Positions 51,502 through 60,626 of a DNA stretch of 64,000 bases are shown piece after piece; position 1 is the stretch's first letter, and each line of letters opens with the position of its first letter. The notes below the pieces were generated by a model that saw only the letters and a list, made by a program, of their open reading frames with translations, did no database searches and had not been told where the DNA came from. A program made the position numbers and the translations under genes. Origin of the DNA: Pseudomonas hunanensis (GTDB taxonomy: Bacteria > Pseudomonadota > Gammaproteobacteria > Pseudomonadales > Pseudomonadaceae); assembly GCF_013393325.1 (NCBI RefSeq), contig NZ_QJRC01000080.1, positions 186,001 through 250,000 of the forward strand, read 5' to 3'.

Positions 51502-51975
51502 TCAACGGTCGCCGAAACGGCGGATCGTCAACGGGTCGCCAGCACCGAGCAGCACCTTGGCCAGCAGGCCTTCCAGGGTCTTGAGCTCTTCAGGTGCCAG
51601 CACGCCGCACAACTCGTTCATCGCGGCGGCGCCTATTTCTGGCAGGCGGTCGGCCAGACGCTGGCCGTCGGCCGTGAGCGCCAGGCGCACCAAGCGCCGG
51701 TCGTCGGCGCAACGGTTGCGCACGATCAGCTCCTTCTGCTCGAGGCGGTCGAGCATGCGGGTCATCGAACCGCTGTCCAGGCCCAAGTAGCGGCACAACT
51801 CGGCCGGGGTATCCACCTGGTACTGGGTGACGATGATCAACACCTTGAACTGCGCGGCGGTGACGCCCTCTGATTCGAGGTGCCAGTCGAGAATGCGGTC
51901 CTTCAGGATCGCCGCACGGCCAAGCAACATGCCGATGGCGCAGGTCTGGAAGTTTTCGGGAGAGAAATGGGCCAT
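51502..51975 (-). CDS. MarR family transcriptional regulator of the efflux operon
   Basis: A 157-residue winged-helix repressor. The core is ILDWHLESEGVTAAQFKVLIIVTQYQVDTPAELCRYLGLDSGSMTRMLDRLEQKELIVRNRCADDRRLVRLALTADGQRLADRLPEIGAAA, with the typical D-R-R wing. It opens with MAHFSPENFQTCAIGMLLGRAAILKDR. It is the first gene of an operon with the EmrA- and EmrB-like genes. A perfect palindrome in its own promoter spacer (52009-52022) implies autorepression, relieved by pump substrates as in other MarR/EmrR systems. Confidence 0.92.
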   Translation of the reverse strand: MAHFSPENFQTCAIGMLLGRAAILKDRILDWHLESEGVTAAQFKVLIIVTQYQVDTPAELCRYLGLDSGSMTRMLDRLEQKELIVRNRCADDRRLVRLALTADGQRLADRLPEIGAAAMNELCGVLAPEELKTLEGLLAKVLLGAGDPLTIRRFGDR

Positions 51976-52002
51976 CGAAGACTGCTCGGGTAATTGTGTA
52001 AA

Positions 52003-52031
52003 AATATTACTGCCTAGGCAGTGAATGTCAA
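52003..52031 (-). promoter_or_regulatory. Promoter with palindromic operator for the marR-emrAB operon
   Basis: Minus strand: TTGACA (52031-52026), 17-bp spacer, AATATT (52008-52003), an almost ideal sigma70 promoter. The perfect 14-bp palindrome ACTGCCTAGGCAGT (52009-52022) fills the spacer, so a bound MarR dimer would block RNA polymerase. It lies 28 bp before the marR ATG. Confidence 0.75.
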
Positions 52032-52110
52032 AGCTTTGATTAGCTAGCTATGAAAAATTTCATGATTTCTACGGCATACGCCGCTCCAGCAAGGGGCCGT
52101 GCAAAAGCGG

Positions 52111-52740
52111 CTAGCGCGCTTGCAGGCCCAACGCCTCGACCGCCCCGCAGGCAATCGCCATGCCCACCAGCTCCGCCAGGCTAGCCGCCTGCAAGCGTTT
52201 CATCACCCGCCCCCGATACAGGTCCACGGTCTTTACGCTGATGCCCAACTGCTCAGCAATCTCGCGGTTGCTCAACCCTTGGACCAGTGGCACGAACACG
52301 TCACGCTCACGCGGTGTGAGGCCGTCGATGCGCACCTGCACCAAGGCCAGCGCCTGGTCGCCCTGGCGTGCCCGCGCGGCGTGCTCCAGTGCGGCCTGCA
52401 CACTGTCGAGCAGCAACTGGTCGTTGTAGGGCTTTTCGATGAAGTCGCAGGCACCCGCCTTGAACGCCCGCACCACGATCGGCACATCGGCATGGCCGCT
52501 GACGAAGATCACCGGCAACATCAGGCCACGCTCACGCATTGCCTGCTGCACGGCCAACCCGCCCAACCCCGGCATGCGCACGTCCAACAACACACACGCG
52601 GGTGCATCGTTCACGCAGGCGTCGAGAAATGCCTGCCCGCTGGCAAACGGCAAAGCTTGCAGGCCCACCGACTGCAGCAGCCACACCGTCGAGTCGCGCA
52701 TACCCTGGTCGTCATCGACCACATACACTTTCGCTTGCAC
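52111..52740 (-). CDS. LuxR/FixJ-type response regulator
   Basis: A 209-residue regulator. The receiver domain (AKVYVVDDDQGMRDSTVWLLQSVGL) has the phospho-acceptor Asp53 in VLLDVRMPGLGG, VSGHADVPIVVRAFKAGACDFIEKPY with conserved Lys. The NarL/FixJ HTH is LTPRERDVFVPLVQGLSNREIAEQLGISVKTVDLYRGRVMKRL. It is typical of FixJ/TtrR-type transcription activators. It starts 12 bp after the sensor kinase gene, so the two form one operon. The likely target is the divergent acyl-CoA synthetase gene; this is inference from position. Confidence 0.93.
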   Translation of the reverse strand: MQAKVYVVDDDQGMRDSTVWLLQSVGLQALPFASGQAFLDACVNDAPACVLLDVRMPGLGGLAVQQAMRERGLMLPVIFVSGHADVPIVVRAFKAGACDFIEKPYNDQLLLDSVQAALEHAARARQGDQALALVQVRIDGLTPRERDVFVPLVQGLSNREIAEQLGISVKTVDLYRGRVMKRLQAASLAELVGMAIACGAVEALGLQAR

Positions 52741-52752
52741 CCTAGCCTCTCC

Positions 52753-54159
52753 CTAACCCCTGCTGACCGCCAGCCGGCAGCACAGTACCAAACCGCCGTC
52801 GACACCCGCCCGCGCCCACAGGTTGCCACCAAAGCCTTCGATCAGGCTGCGGCTCATACTCAAGCCCAGGCCCAGGCCGTCGGCTTTGCTGGTGGTGAAC
52901 GGCGTGAAGATTTCATCCAGGCACTCGGGCGATACGCCCGGGCCCTGGTCGGCGACCTCGACGAGCACACCCTCGCCATCGCGGGTGGCGCCGAGCAGGA
53001 TACGTGACGGTTTTTCCCCGTGCAGCTCGCGGTTGGCATCGATGGCATTGCGCAACAGGTTGAGCAGCACCTGTTCAAGCAACACCCGGTCGGCATACAC
53101 CGAGGGCAGTTGCGCGCTGATGCGCAGCTCGACCTGCACCTGGTCACGCGCGGCTTCCCAGGCGCACAGGCGCATGGCTTCGCCGGCCACCTCGGCCACG
53201 TCCAGTGCCTGCAGGCGTCGCGGTCCCTTGCGTAGAAAGGCGCGCAGGCGGCGGATCACTTCGGCGGCATGAGTGGCCTGCTCGCTGATGCGCTGCAGGC
53301 CCTGGCCTACCCGCTCGCGGGCTTGCGGGTCGCGCTCCAGTCCCTGCAAGTAACGCTGGCTGGCGTTGGCGTAGTTAACCACCGCAGCCAGCGGCTGGTT
53401 GATCTCATGGGCAATGCCCGAAGCCAGTTCGCCCAGGGTGGCCAGGCGGGCACTGTGTGCCAGGCTTTCCTGCGCTTCGATGCGCAAGGTGATGTCACGG
53501 GACACACTGACCACCTCAACCACCGCGCCGGTGTAGGTCTCGCGGATCGCCCGGCTGGCGATTTCGAACCAGCGGTAGCCGCCAGCGGCCTGACGCACCC
53601 GGCAGGTCATGGTGTGGTAGCCGTCCTGGTCCAGCGCGGCAGCGGCCTGGCGCAGTACCTGGCGCCGTTCACGCGGGTGCAGCAGGGTGTGCACGGGCAT
53701 GCCGCGCAGTTGCTCGGGCCACAGGCCGAGCAGGCGAAATGCTGCCGGTGAAGCATCGAGAAAACGGCCATCGGGGCTGTGCCGGGAAATCAGGTCGGTG
53801 GTGTTTTCGATGATCAGCCGGTACAGGCGCCGGGCGCGGCTGGCTTCACGTGCGCCGTGGCGCTCTTCACTGGCATCACGACAGCGGCCCAGCACCTGTT
53901 GGCCCTGGTCATCCGGCATGAACGTCCACAGCACGATGCGCTCGCCGACCTGCACTTCGACATCGCTGATCGCCCGATGCTGGCGCAGGCAGGCACGCAC
54001 CAGGGCGGCACAGTTGGCCGGCAGCCAATGGACCAGCGCCGGGCCTTCGGCAACCCAGGCCTGCAGGGCTGGGTTGAGTGCCAGCGGGCTGGCATCGCTG
54101 GCCAGCAACAGGCTGGGTTGTGGGTCTTTGGCGAGCAAGGGGTAGGCAGTGTTATCCAC
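52753..54159 (-). CDS. PAS sensor histidine kinase (FixL-like)
   Basis: A 468-residue soluble kinase with no TM segment. A poorly conserved N-terminal region (~1-110) is followed by a PAS domain (~115-225: YRLIIENTTDLISRHSPDGRFLDASPAAFRLLG ... YRWFEIASRAIRE..VVSVSRDITLRIEAQE). HisKA has LATLGELASGIAHEINQPLAAVVNYANAS (phospho-His near 248), then HATPase with LLNLLRNAIDANRE, VEVADQGPGVSPECLDEIFTPFTTSKADGLGLGLSMSRSLIEGFGG. The catalytic domain is of the FixL/TtrS/DctB type (HEINQPL). It heads the operon with the response regulator and is divergent from the acyl-CoA synthetase. Confidence 0.93.
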   Translation of the reverse strand: MDNTAYPLLAKDPQPSLLLASDASPLALNPALQAWVAEGPALVHWLPANCAALVRACLRQHRAISDVEVQVGERIVLWTFMPDDQGQQVLGRCRDASEERHGAREASRARRLYRLIIENTTDLISRHSPDGRFLDASPAAFRLLGLWPEQLRGMPVHTLLHPRERRQVLRQAAAALDQDGYHTMTCRVRQAAGGYRWFEIASRAIRETYTGAVVEVVSVSRDITLRIEAQESLAHSARLATLGELASGIAHEINQPLAAVVNYANASQRYLQGLERDPQARERVGQGLQRISEQATHAAEVIRRLRAFLRKGPRRLQALDVAEVAGEAMRLCAWEAARDQVQVELRISAQLPSVYADRVLLEQVLLNLLRNAIDANRELHGEKPSRILLGATRDGEGVLVEVADQGPGVSPECLDEIFTPFTTSKADGLGLGLSMSRSLIEGFGGNLWARAGVDGGLVLCCRLAVSRG

Positions 54160-54353
54160 GATGGGCGGCTCGTTGTTATAGTATTTTTACTATATTGCTA
54201 TAGTCGATATTCCTACTACCATAGCGACTCGCGTAAAACTGCGACAGAGGGAGCGGCCCACCGTCCGCCTCCCTGCACCCTGAACAGAGCTAACAATCAG
54301 CCATCGGGGGCCAAGCGCACAGGCTGCGTCTGCCTCCCTTACAGGATTACCGC
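54160..54353. promoter_or_regulatory. Divergent control region with repeated CTATAG-type half-sites
   Basis: AT-rich, unlike its surroundings. TATAGTA-TTTT-TACTATA forms a perfect inverted repeat at 54177-54194, followed by TGCTATAGTC (54196-54205) and CTACCATAG (54214-54222), variants of the same half-site. They lie between the sensor kinase (minus) and acyl-CoA synthetase (plus) and are candidates for response-regulator binding. Confidence 0.5.
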
Positions 54354-55976
54354 ATGTCGATCTATGCCCAGGGCCTGATGCCCGCTGCCGTCAACCATGT
54401 CGCCCTCACCCCGCTGAGCTTCATCGAACGCACCGCCGCCGTATACGGCAATTACCCGGCCGTCATCCACGGCGCTATCCGCCGCAACTGGCAGGAAACC
54501 TACCAACGCTGCCGGCGCCTGGCCAGTGCCCTGGCTGGCCGTGGCATCGGCCGTGGCGACACCGTGGCAGTGATGCTACCCAACACCCCGGCCATGCTTG
54601 AGGCGCACTTCGGCGTACCCATGATCGGTGCCGTGCTCAATACCTTGAACGTGCGCCTGGATGCCGAGGCCATCGCCTTCATGCTGCAGCACGGCGAGGC
54701 CAAGGTGCTGATCACCGACCGCGAGTTCCATGCCGTCATCGAAGCAGCCCTGGCGCTGCTCGAACACCCGCCGCTGGTGATTGATGTGGATGACCCGGAG
54801 TATGGCGAGGGCCGCGCTGTCAGCGAGCTGGACTATGAAGCCCTGCTTGCCGAAGGGGACCCGGACTTTGCCTGGGAATGGCCCGATGACGAGTGGCAGG
54901 CCATTTCGCTGAACTACACCTCCGGCACCACCGGCAACCCCAAGGGCGTGGTCTACCACCACCGCGGCGCTTACCTGAACGCACTGGGCAACCAGATGAC
55001 CTGGGCCATGGGGCACCGCCCGGTTTACCTGTGGACCCTGCCAATGTTCCACTGCAACGGCTGGTGCTACCCCTGGACCATCACCGCGCTGGCCGGCACC
55101 CATGTGTTCCTGCGTCGGGTCGACCCGCAGAAAATCCTCACCCTGATCCGCGAGCACCGGGTCAGCCACCTGTGCGGGGCGCCAATCGTGCTCAACGCCC
55201 TGGTCAACATGCCCGAAGCCGCCAAGGCAGCCATCGAGCACCCGGTGCAGGCCATGGTCGCCGGTGCCGCGCCGCCGGCCAAGGTGATTGGCGCCGTGGA
55301 GGAAATGGGCATCAAGGTCACCCACACCTACGGCCTGACCGAGGTCTACGGCCCGGTGACCGTGTGTGCCTGGCATGACGAATGGGATGCGCTGTCGCTG
55401 GACGAGCGTGCGCGGATCAAGTCGCGCCAGGGCGTACGCTACCCAACCCTCGACGGCCTGATGGTCGCCGACCCGCAAACCCTCCAGCCGGTGCCGCGCG
55501 ACGGCAACACCCTGGGCGAAATTTTCATGCGCGGCAATACCGTGATGAAGGGCTACCTGAAAAACCCTGAAGCCACCGCCGAAGCCTTCCGTGGCGGCTG
55601 GTTCCACACCGGCGACCTGGCCGTATGGCATGCCGACGGATATGTCGAAATCAAGGACCGGCTCAAGGACATCATCATTTCCGGTGGCGAGAACATTTCC
55701 ACCATCGAGGTCGAAGACGCCCTCTACAAGCACCCGGCTGTACTGGAAGCCGCCGTGGTGGCACGCCCGGATGAAAAGTGGGGCGAAACGCCGTGCGCCT
55801 TCGTTGCCCTCAAGCCGGGCCGGGAAGACACCCGCGAGACCGATATCACCAGTTGGTGCCGCGAGCACCTGGCCGGGTTCAAGGTGCCGAAGACCGTGGT
55901 GTTTGGTGAGCTGCCCAAAACCTCCACCGGCAAGATCCAGAAGTACATGCTGCGCGACCGGGCCAAGGCCCTCTGA
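54354..55976 (+). CDS. Acyl-CoA synthetase (AMP-forming, AlkK-like)
   Basis: A 540-residue ANL-superfamily enzyme. P-loop-like A3 motif YTSGTTGNPKGVVY (~188-201), A5 YGLTEVYGPV, A7 GWFHTGDLAV, A8 IKDRLKDIIISGGENISTIEVEDAL, A10 PKTSTGKIQKYMLR with catalytic Lys. The N-terminus and the MTWAMGHRPVYLWTLPMFHCNGWCYPWTI stretch place it in the medium-chain fatty acid/AlkK group, as opposed to acetate ligases; substrate is inferred. It activates an acid to its CoA thioester at the cytoplasmic face. It is followed after 70 bp by an acyl-CoA dehydrogenase, consistent with beta-oxidation. Confidence 0.9.
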   Translation: MSIYAQGLMPAAVNHVALTPLSFIERTAAVYGNYPAVIHGAIRRNWQETYQRCRRLASALAGRGIGRGDTVAVMLPNTPAMLEAHFGVPMIGAVLNTLNVRLDAEAIAFMLQHGEAKVLITDREFHAVIEAALALLEHPPLVIDVDDPEYGEGRAVSELDYEALLAEGDPDFAWEWPDDEWQAISLNYTSGTTGNPKGVVYHHRGAYLNALGNQMTWAMGHRPVYLWTLPMFHCNGWCYPWTITALAGTHVFLRRVDPQKILTLIREHRVSHLCGAPIVLNALVNMPEAAKAAIEHPVQAMVAGAAPPAKVIGAVEEMGIKVTHTYGLTEVYGPVTVCAWHDEWDALSLDERARIKSRQGVRYPTLDGLMVADPQTLQPVPRDGNTLGEIFMRGNTVMKGYLKNPEATAEAFRGGWFHTGDLAVWHADGYVEIKDRLKDIIISGGENISTIEVEDALYKHPAVLEAAVVARPDEKWGETPCAFVALKPGREDTRETDITSWCREHLAGFKVPKTVVFGELPKTSTGKIQKYMLRDRAKAL

Positions 55977-55990
55977 AAGCGCAGCCGCTT

Positions 55991-56012
55991 CTTCGCGGGC
56001 TTGCCCGCGAAG
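55991..56012. repeat. REP-type palindrome between acs and acd genes
   Basis: CTTCGCGGGC-TT-GCCCGCGAAG: perfect 10-bp arms. This is the core of a common P. putida REP family. It lies between the acyl-CoA synthetase stop and acyl-CoA dehydrogenase start. Confidence 0.8.
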
Positions 56013-56046
56013 AGCCGACCCTGACTTCCTCCTTCAAGAGCCAACG

Positions 56047-57816
56047 ATGACTACCTATTCCGCCCCCCTGCGTGACATGCGCTTCGTCCTGCATGACGTA
56101 TTCAACGCCCCGGCCCTGTGGGCCCGCCTGCCCGCCCTGGCCGAGCGCATCGACGCCGATACCGCCGACGCCATCCTCGAGGAAGCCGCCAAAGTCACCG
56201 CGCAGTTGATCGCCCCGCTCAGCCGCAACGGTGACGAGCAAGGCGTGCACTTCGACGCAGGCGTGGTTACCACCCCCGACGGCTTCCGCGAGGCTTGGAA
56301 CACCTACCGCGAAGGTGGCTGGGTCGGCCTGGGTGGCAACCCGGAATACGGCGGCATGGGCATGCCGAAGATGCTCGGCGTGCTGTTCGAGGAAATGCTC
56401 TACGCCGCCGACTGCAGCTTCAGCCTGTATTCGGCGTTGAGCGCCGGCAGCTGCCTGGCAATCGATGCCCACGCCAGCGAAACGCTCAAGGCCACTTACC
56501 TGCCGCCCCTGTACGAAGGCCGTTGGGCCGGCACCATGTGCCTGACCGAACCCCATGCCGGCACCGACCTGGGGCTGATCCGAACCCGCGCCGAACCCCA
56601 AGCCGATGGCAGTTACCGCATCAGCGGCAGCAAAATCTTCATCACCGGTGGCGAGCAGGACCTGACCGAGAACATCGTCCACCTGGTGCTGGCCAAGCTG
56701 CCCGACGCACCCGCCGGCGCCAAGGGCATCTCGCTGTTTTTGGTGCCCAAGTACCAGGTCGAGGCCAATGGCCAGCTAGGCGCGCGTAACGCCGCCCACT
56801 GCGGCTCGATCGAGCACAAGATGGGCATCAAAGCCTCGGCGACCTGTGTAATGAATTTCGATGGTGCCTTCGGTTACCTGGTGGGCGAACCCAACAAAGG
56901 TTTGGCGGCGATGTTCACCATGATGAACTACGAGCGCCTGTCCATCGGCATACAAGGCATCGGCTGCGCCGAGGCGTCCTACCAGAGCGCCGCCCGCTAC
57001 GCCAACGAGCGCCTGCAGAGCCGCGCCGCTAGCGGCCCACAGGCGCAGGACAAGGCTGCCGACCCGATCATCCACCACGGCGATGTACGGCGCATGCTGC
57101 TGACCATGCGCACCCTCACCGAAGGTGGCCGGGCGTTCGCCGCCTACGTTGGCCAACAGTTGGACCTGGCGCGCTATGCCGAAGACGCCGGCGAGCGCGA
57201 ACATGCCCAGCGCCTGGTGGCGCTGCTGACACCAGTGGCCAAGGCATTCTTCACCGACAACGGCCTGGAAAGCTGCGTGCTGGGCCAGCAAGTGTACGGC
57301 GGCCACGGCTACATCCGCGAATGGGGCCAGGAGCAGCGAGTGCGCGACGTTCGCATTGCGCAAATCTATGAAGGCACCAACGGTATTCAGGCCCTTGATC
57401 TGCTCGGGCGCAAAGTGCTGGCCGACGGCGGTCAGGCGTTGGCCAGCTTTGCCGCCGAAGTACGAGCGTTCAGTGTGGATGCGCCATTGCACCGCGAGGC
57501 ACTGCAGGCAAGCTTGGCGCGGTTGGAGGCTACCAGCGCCTGGCTACGGGCGCGGGCCGGCGCGGATGCCAACCTGGTCAGCGCAGTGGCAGTCGAGTAT
57601 CTGCAACTGTTCGGGCTTACCGCATATGCCTATATGTGGGCGCGAATGGCGGCGGTGGCGTTGGCCAAGCGTGATGAGGACGAAACGTTTCATGGGGCCA
57701 AGCTTGCGTGTGCGGCGTTCTTCTACCAGCGGGTATTGCCGCGCGGGTTAGGGCTGGAGGCCAGCATCAGAGCGGGCAGCGACAGCCTTTATGGGTTGGA
57801 GGCAGCACAGTTCTGA
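56047..57816 (+). CDS. Acyl-CoA dehydrogenase
   Basis: A 589-residue FAD enzyme of the long (AidB/ACAD with C-terminal extension) subfamily. N-terminal FVLHDVFNAPALWARLPALAERIDADTADAILEEAAK is followed by the medial domain MCLTEPHAGTDLGLIRTRAEPQADGSYRISGSKIFITGGEQDL. The C-terminal helices include GSIEHKMGIKASATC, YERLSIGIQGIGCAEASYQSAARYANER, GLESCVLGQQVYGGHGYIREWGQEQRVRDVRIAQIYEGTNGIQALDLLGRKVL with catalytic Glu in YEGTNGIQ. It introduces the alpha-beta double bond into acyl-CoA and passes electrons to ETF. It forms a unit with the preceding acyl-CoA synthetase. The frame opens upstream of 56047, but the ATG there has AAGAG in front. Confidence 0.93.
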   Translation: MTTYSAPLRDMRFVLHDVFNAPALWARLPALAERIDADTADAILEEAAKVTAQLIAPLSRNGDEQGVHFDAGVVTTPDGFREAWNTYREGGWVGLGGNPEYGGMGMPKMLGVLFEEMLYAADCSFSLYSALSAGSCLAIDAHASETLKATYLPPLYEGRWAGTMCLTEPHAGTDLGLIRTRAEPQADGSYRISGSKIFITGGEQDLTENIVHLVLAKLPDAPAGAKGISLFLVPKYQVEANGQLGARNAAHCGSIEHKMGIKASATCVMNFDGAFGYLVGEPNKGLAAMFTMMNYERLSIGIQGIGCAEASYQSAARYANERLQSRAASGPQAQDKAADPIIHHGDVRRMLLTMRTLTEGGRAFAAYVGQQLDLARYAEDAGEREHAQRLVALLTPVAKAFFTDNGLESCVLGQQVYGGHGYIREWGQEQRVRDVRIAQIYEGTNGIQALDLLGRKVLADGGQALASFAAEVRAFSVDAPLHREALQASLARLEATSAWLRARAGADANLVSAVAVEYLQLFGLTAYAYMWARMAAVALAKRDEDETFHGAKLACAAFFYQRVLPRGLGLEASIRAGSDSLYGLEAAQF

Positions 57817-57845
57817 AAGGCCCTGGGGGCGCTTGGCGTCCCTAG

Positions 57846-57908
57846 CGCGACAAAGGGCCGCCCCCACAAGAGACATGCGGTCACTTGTGCGGGCGGCCTT
57901 TTGTCGCG
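57846..57908. repeat. 25-bp imperfect inverted repeat (REP-like), likely terminator
   Basis: Arms 57846-57870 and 57884-57908 match in 23 of 25 positions, 13-nt loop. The shared CGCGACAAA..GGCCGCCC core is similar to the elements at 21116-21256, so it belongs to the same REP group. It lies 30 bp after the acyl-CoA dehydrogenase stop. Confidence 0.75.
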
Positions 57909-58087
57909 ACGGGCTGCACAGCAGCCCCGTGGATTTCAGCTTGTATTCTTGTACGCGAAGGGTTCTCAGACGCTGAAAAACCGTTGCAAAACCGACGAAA
58001 AACCGGCACAACTGATAGTCATTCGCCATTACGCCGGTTCTCGGGGGCCCTTCTGCAAGGGTAGAATGCGCAAAACCCGGAGCCGCA

Positions 58088-59095
58088 ATGAACCACGACC
58101 GCCTCAATCCCAGCCCAGACGATGCCATCACCGACGCCGCCGCGCACTGGTGCATGCGCCTGCACGCCGAAGATTGCACGGCGGCCGAGCGCGAGGCATT
58201 CGCCCGCTGGCAGGCGGCCGACCCACGGCATGCCGAGGAATACCAGGCGATGCTGGAAATCTGGCAAACCGCCGACTTGCTGCCGCGCAACGCCACCGTC
58301 ATCGACTTCAACCCGCCCGCCAAGCAAGCCGCACGCCCGCGCAACTGGCGGCCGCTGGCGTCTGCGGCGGCGATTGCCCTGGCAATGCTGCCACTGGCAG
58401 GCTGGATGGGGTGGGAACAGGGTTGGCTGCCCAACCACTACCAACACTTCGAAGCCAGTGACCGCATGCAGACGGTGGAGCTGAGCGACGGCAGCACGGT
58501 GCAGCTCAACCTCAACACCGAGCTCACCTACCTCAACTACAAAGACCAGCGCCAGGTCACGCTCAAGCGCGGCGAGGCGTTCTTCAAGGTACAGCACGAC
58601 AGCAGCCACCCGTTCATCGTGCGTGCCGGCCATGGCCAAACCCGGGTCACCGGCACCCAGTTCAACGTGTGGAAGTACCAGGACCAGGTCAAGGTTACCC
58701 TGGTGGAAGGCTCGGTGCTGGTGTCCAGCGATGGCAGCGCCGGCGGCTATCGCCTCGGCCCTGGCATGCAGGCCAGCTACCACAAGGGCGACTTCGAGCC
58801 ACAACTGGAGCAGAGCGACGACTACGGCAACAGCCTGGCCTGGCGCAGCGGCAAGCTGGTGCTCGACAACTTGAGCCTGGAACAAGCGCTGCCGGTGATC
58901 AACCGCTACCTCGACGCACCGCTGCAGCTGGCCGACGCCAGTACCGGTCGCATTCGCATCAGCGGTATCTACAACACCCGTGAAGTGGGGCGCCTGGTCA
59001 ACAACCTGCCCAAGGTGCTGCCGGTCTACCTGACCCGCAGCAAGGACGGCAGCACCGTGCTAAACCGCATCTCGCCGCCCCCCGACAAGGGCTGA
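58088..59095 (+). CDS. FecR family anti-sigma regulator (orphan)
   Basis: A 335-residue inner-membrane protein. The cytoplasmic N-terminus (~15-65; HWCMRLHAEDCTAAEREAFARWQAADPRHAEEYQAMLEIWQT) is the DUF4880 sigma-binding domain. One TM helix (~90-108) is followed by the periplasmic FecR domain (TVELSDGSTVQLNLNTELTYLN, VTLKRGEAFFKVQHD, FIVRAGHGQTRVTGTQFNV, VKVTLVEGSVLVSS) and the STN-like C-terminal (LDNLSLEQALPVINRYLDAPLQLADAST). Such proteins relay a TonB-receptor signal to an ECF sigma factor. Neither a fecI-type sigma gene nor a receptor gene is in the vicinity, so partners lie elsewhere or are lost. Confidence 0.93.
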   Translation: MNHDRLNPSPDDAITDAAAHWCMRLHAEDCTAAEREAFARWQAADPRHAEEYQAMLEIWQTADLLPRNATVIDFNPPAKQAARPRNWRPLASAAAIALAMLPLAGWMGWEQGWLPNHYQHFEASDRMQTVELSDGSTVQLNLNTELTYLNYKDQRQVTLKRGEAFFKVQHDSSHPFIVRAGHGQTRVTGTQFNVWKYQDQVKVTLVEGSVLVSSDGSAGGYRLGPGMQASYHKGDFEPQLEQSDDYGNSLAWRSGKLVLDNLSLEQALPVINRYLDAPLQLADASTGRIRISGIYNTREVGRLVNNLPKVLPVYLTRSKDGSTVLNRISPPPDKG

Positions 59096-59108
59096 CGCCC
59101 TCCCCGCC

Positions 59109-60428
59109 TTACAAGGTCATTGCCGCCAACCAGCCGAACGCCAGCAACGGCAGGTTGTAGTGGATGAAGGTCGGCACCACCGTGTCCCAGATATGGTGGT
59201 GCTGGCCATCCACGTTCAGGCCCGAGGTCGGCCCCAGGGTCGAGTCCGAGGCCGGTGAACCCGCATCCCCCAGCGCACCGGCAGTACCGACGATGCACAC
59301 CGTGGCCAGCGGGTCGAAGCCCAGTTGCACGCACAGCGGCACGAAGATCGCGGCCAGGATCGGCACAGTGGAGAACGACGAGCCGATCCCCATGGTCACC
59401 AGCAGGCCCACCAACAGCATCAGCAAGGCGCCGATGCCCTTGCTGTGGTCGATCCATTGGGCCGAGGTTTCCACCAGGCTCTTCACCTCACCGGTAGCCT
59501 TCATCACGTCGGCAAAACCGGACGCGGCAATCATGATGAAGCCAATCATGGCCATCATCTTCATGCCTTCGGTGAACAGGTCGTCGGTATCCTTCCACTT
59601 GACGATGCCTGACAGCGAGAAGATCAGGAAGCCAACCATGGCACCGATGATCATCGAGTCCAACAGCAACTGAACGATAAAGGCAGCAGCGATCGCCAAC
59701 CCGGCCACCAGCAAGGTCAGCGGGTTGTACTGCACGCTCACCTGTTCCACCTGTTCGATACGCGCCAGGTCGTAGTCACGCTTTTTGCGATAGCTGATGA
59801 ACACCGCCAGCAACAGGCCGACGAGCATACCGGCAGCTGGGATGGCCATGGCGTGGGTGACATTGACGCCACTCACGTCGACACCCGCGCGGGCGACGTT
59901 GGCCAGCAGGATTTCGTTGAGGAAGATGTTGCCGAAACCCACCGGCAGGAACATGTACGGCGTGATCAGACCAAAGGTGATCACACAGGCGATCAACCGG
60001 CGGTCGATGCGCAGGCGCGTCAGCACGTACAGCAGCGGCGGCACCAGCAACGGGATGAAGGCAATGTGGATGGGCAGGATGTTCTGCGACGACACGGCCA
60101 CCACCAGCATCAGGCCGATCATCAGCCATTTGACCTTGCCGCCATGGGCATGGCCCTGGCGGTCGATCATGACCAGGGCGCGATCGGCCAGGGCATGGGC
60201 CAGACCAGACTTGGCGATGGCCACGGCAAAGGCGCCCAGCAGTGCATAGGACAACGCCACCGTGGCGCCACCGCCGAGGCCACCGTTGAAGGCCTTGAGC
60301 GTGCCTTCGACACCCAGGCCACCCACCAGCCCACCGACCAGGGCGCCGATGATCAGGGCGATGACCACGTGCACGCGGGACAGGCTGAGTATCAGCATGA
60401 TGCCGACCGCGGCGATCACTGCATTCAT
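59109..60428 (-). CDS. NhaC-like Na+/H+ antiporter family protein (YuiF-like)
   Basis: A 439-residue inner-membrane transporter with about 11-12 helices. It begins [69 protein letters not shown], and includes [44 protein letters not shown] [50 protein letters not shown] and [36 protein letters not shown]. These are motifs of the Na_H_antiport_2/YuiF group, some members of which transport amino acids such as histidine. Ion or solute specificity is unknown. It is convergent with fecR. Confidence 0.85.
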   Translation of the reverse strand: MNAVIAAVGIMLILSLSRVHVVIALIIGALVGGLVGGLGVEGTLKAFNGGLGGGATVALSYALLGAFAVAIAKSGLAHALADRALVMIDRQGHAHGGKVKWLMIGLMLVVAVSSQNILPIHIAFIPLLVPPLLYVLTRLRIDRRLIACVITFGLITPYMFLPVGFGNIFLNEILLANVARAGVDVSGVNVTHAMAIPAAGMLVGLLLAVFISYRKKRDYDLARIEQVEQVSVQYNPLTLLVAGLAIAAAFIVQLLLDSMIIGAMVGFLIFSLSGIVKWKDTDDLFTEGMKMMAMIGFIMIAASGFADVMKATGEVKSLVETSAQWIDHSKGIGALLMLLVGLLVTMGIGSSFSTVPILAAIFVPLCVQLGFDPLATVCIVGTAGALGDAGSPASDSTLGPTSGLNVDGQHHHIWDTVVPTFIHYNLPLLAFGWLAAMTL

Positions 60429-60626
60429 GATTGGCTTACCTCATTACGGCGGAAAAAAGCGCGAACTCTGAAGCAGTGGGCGGCAGATGTCAAAAGCGCC
60501 ATGTTGCGTCACATTACCAATGCCTTGCAGCGGACCTGATAATTAAATTGAACGTTTGAATAAAGAAAAAACCCAGGCCGCCGACACAGTCGCAAGCCAC
60601 ACTCTTATTACAAGGGATCCGCCCCC

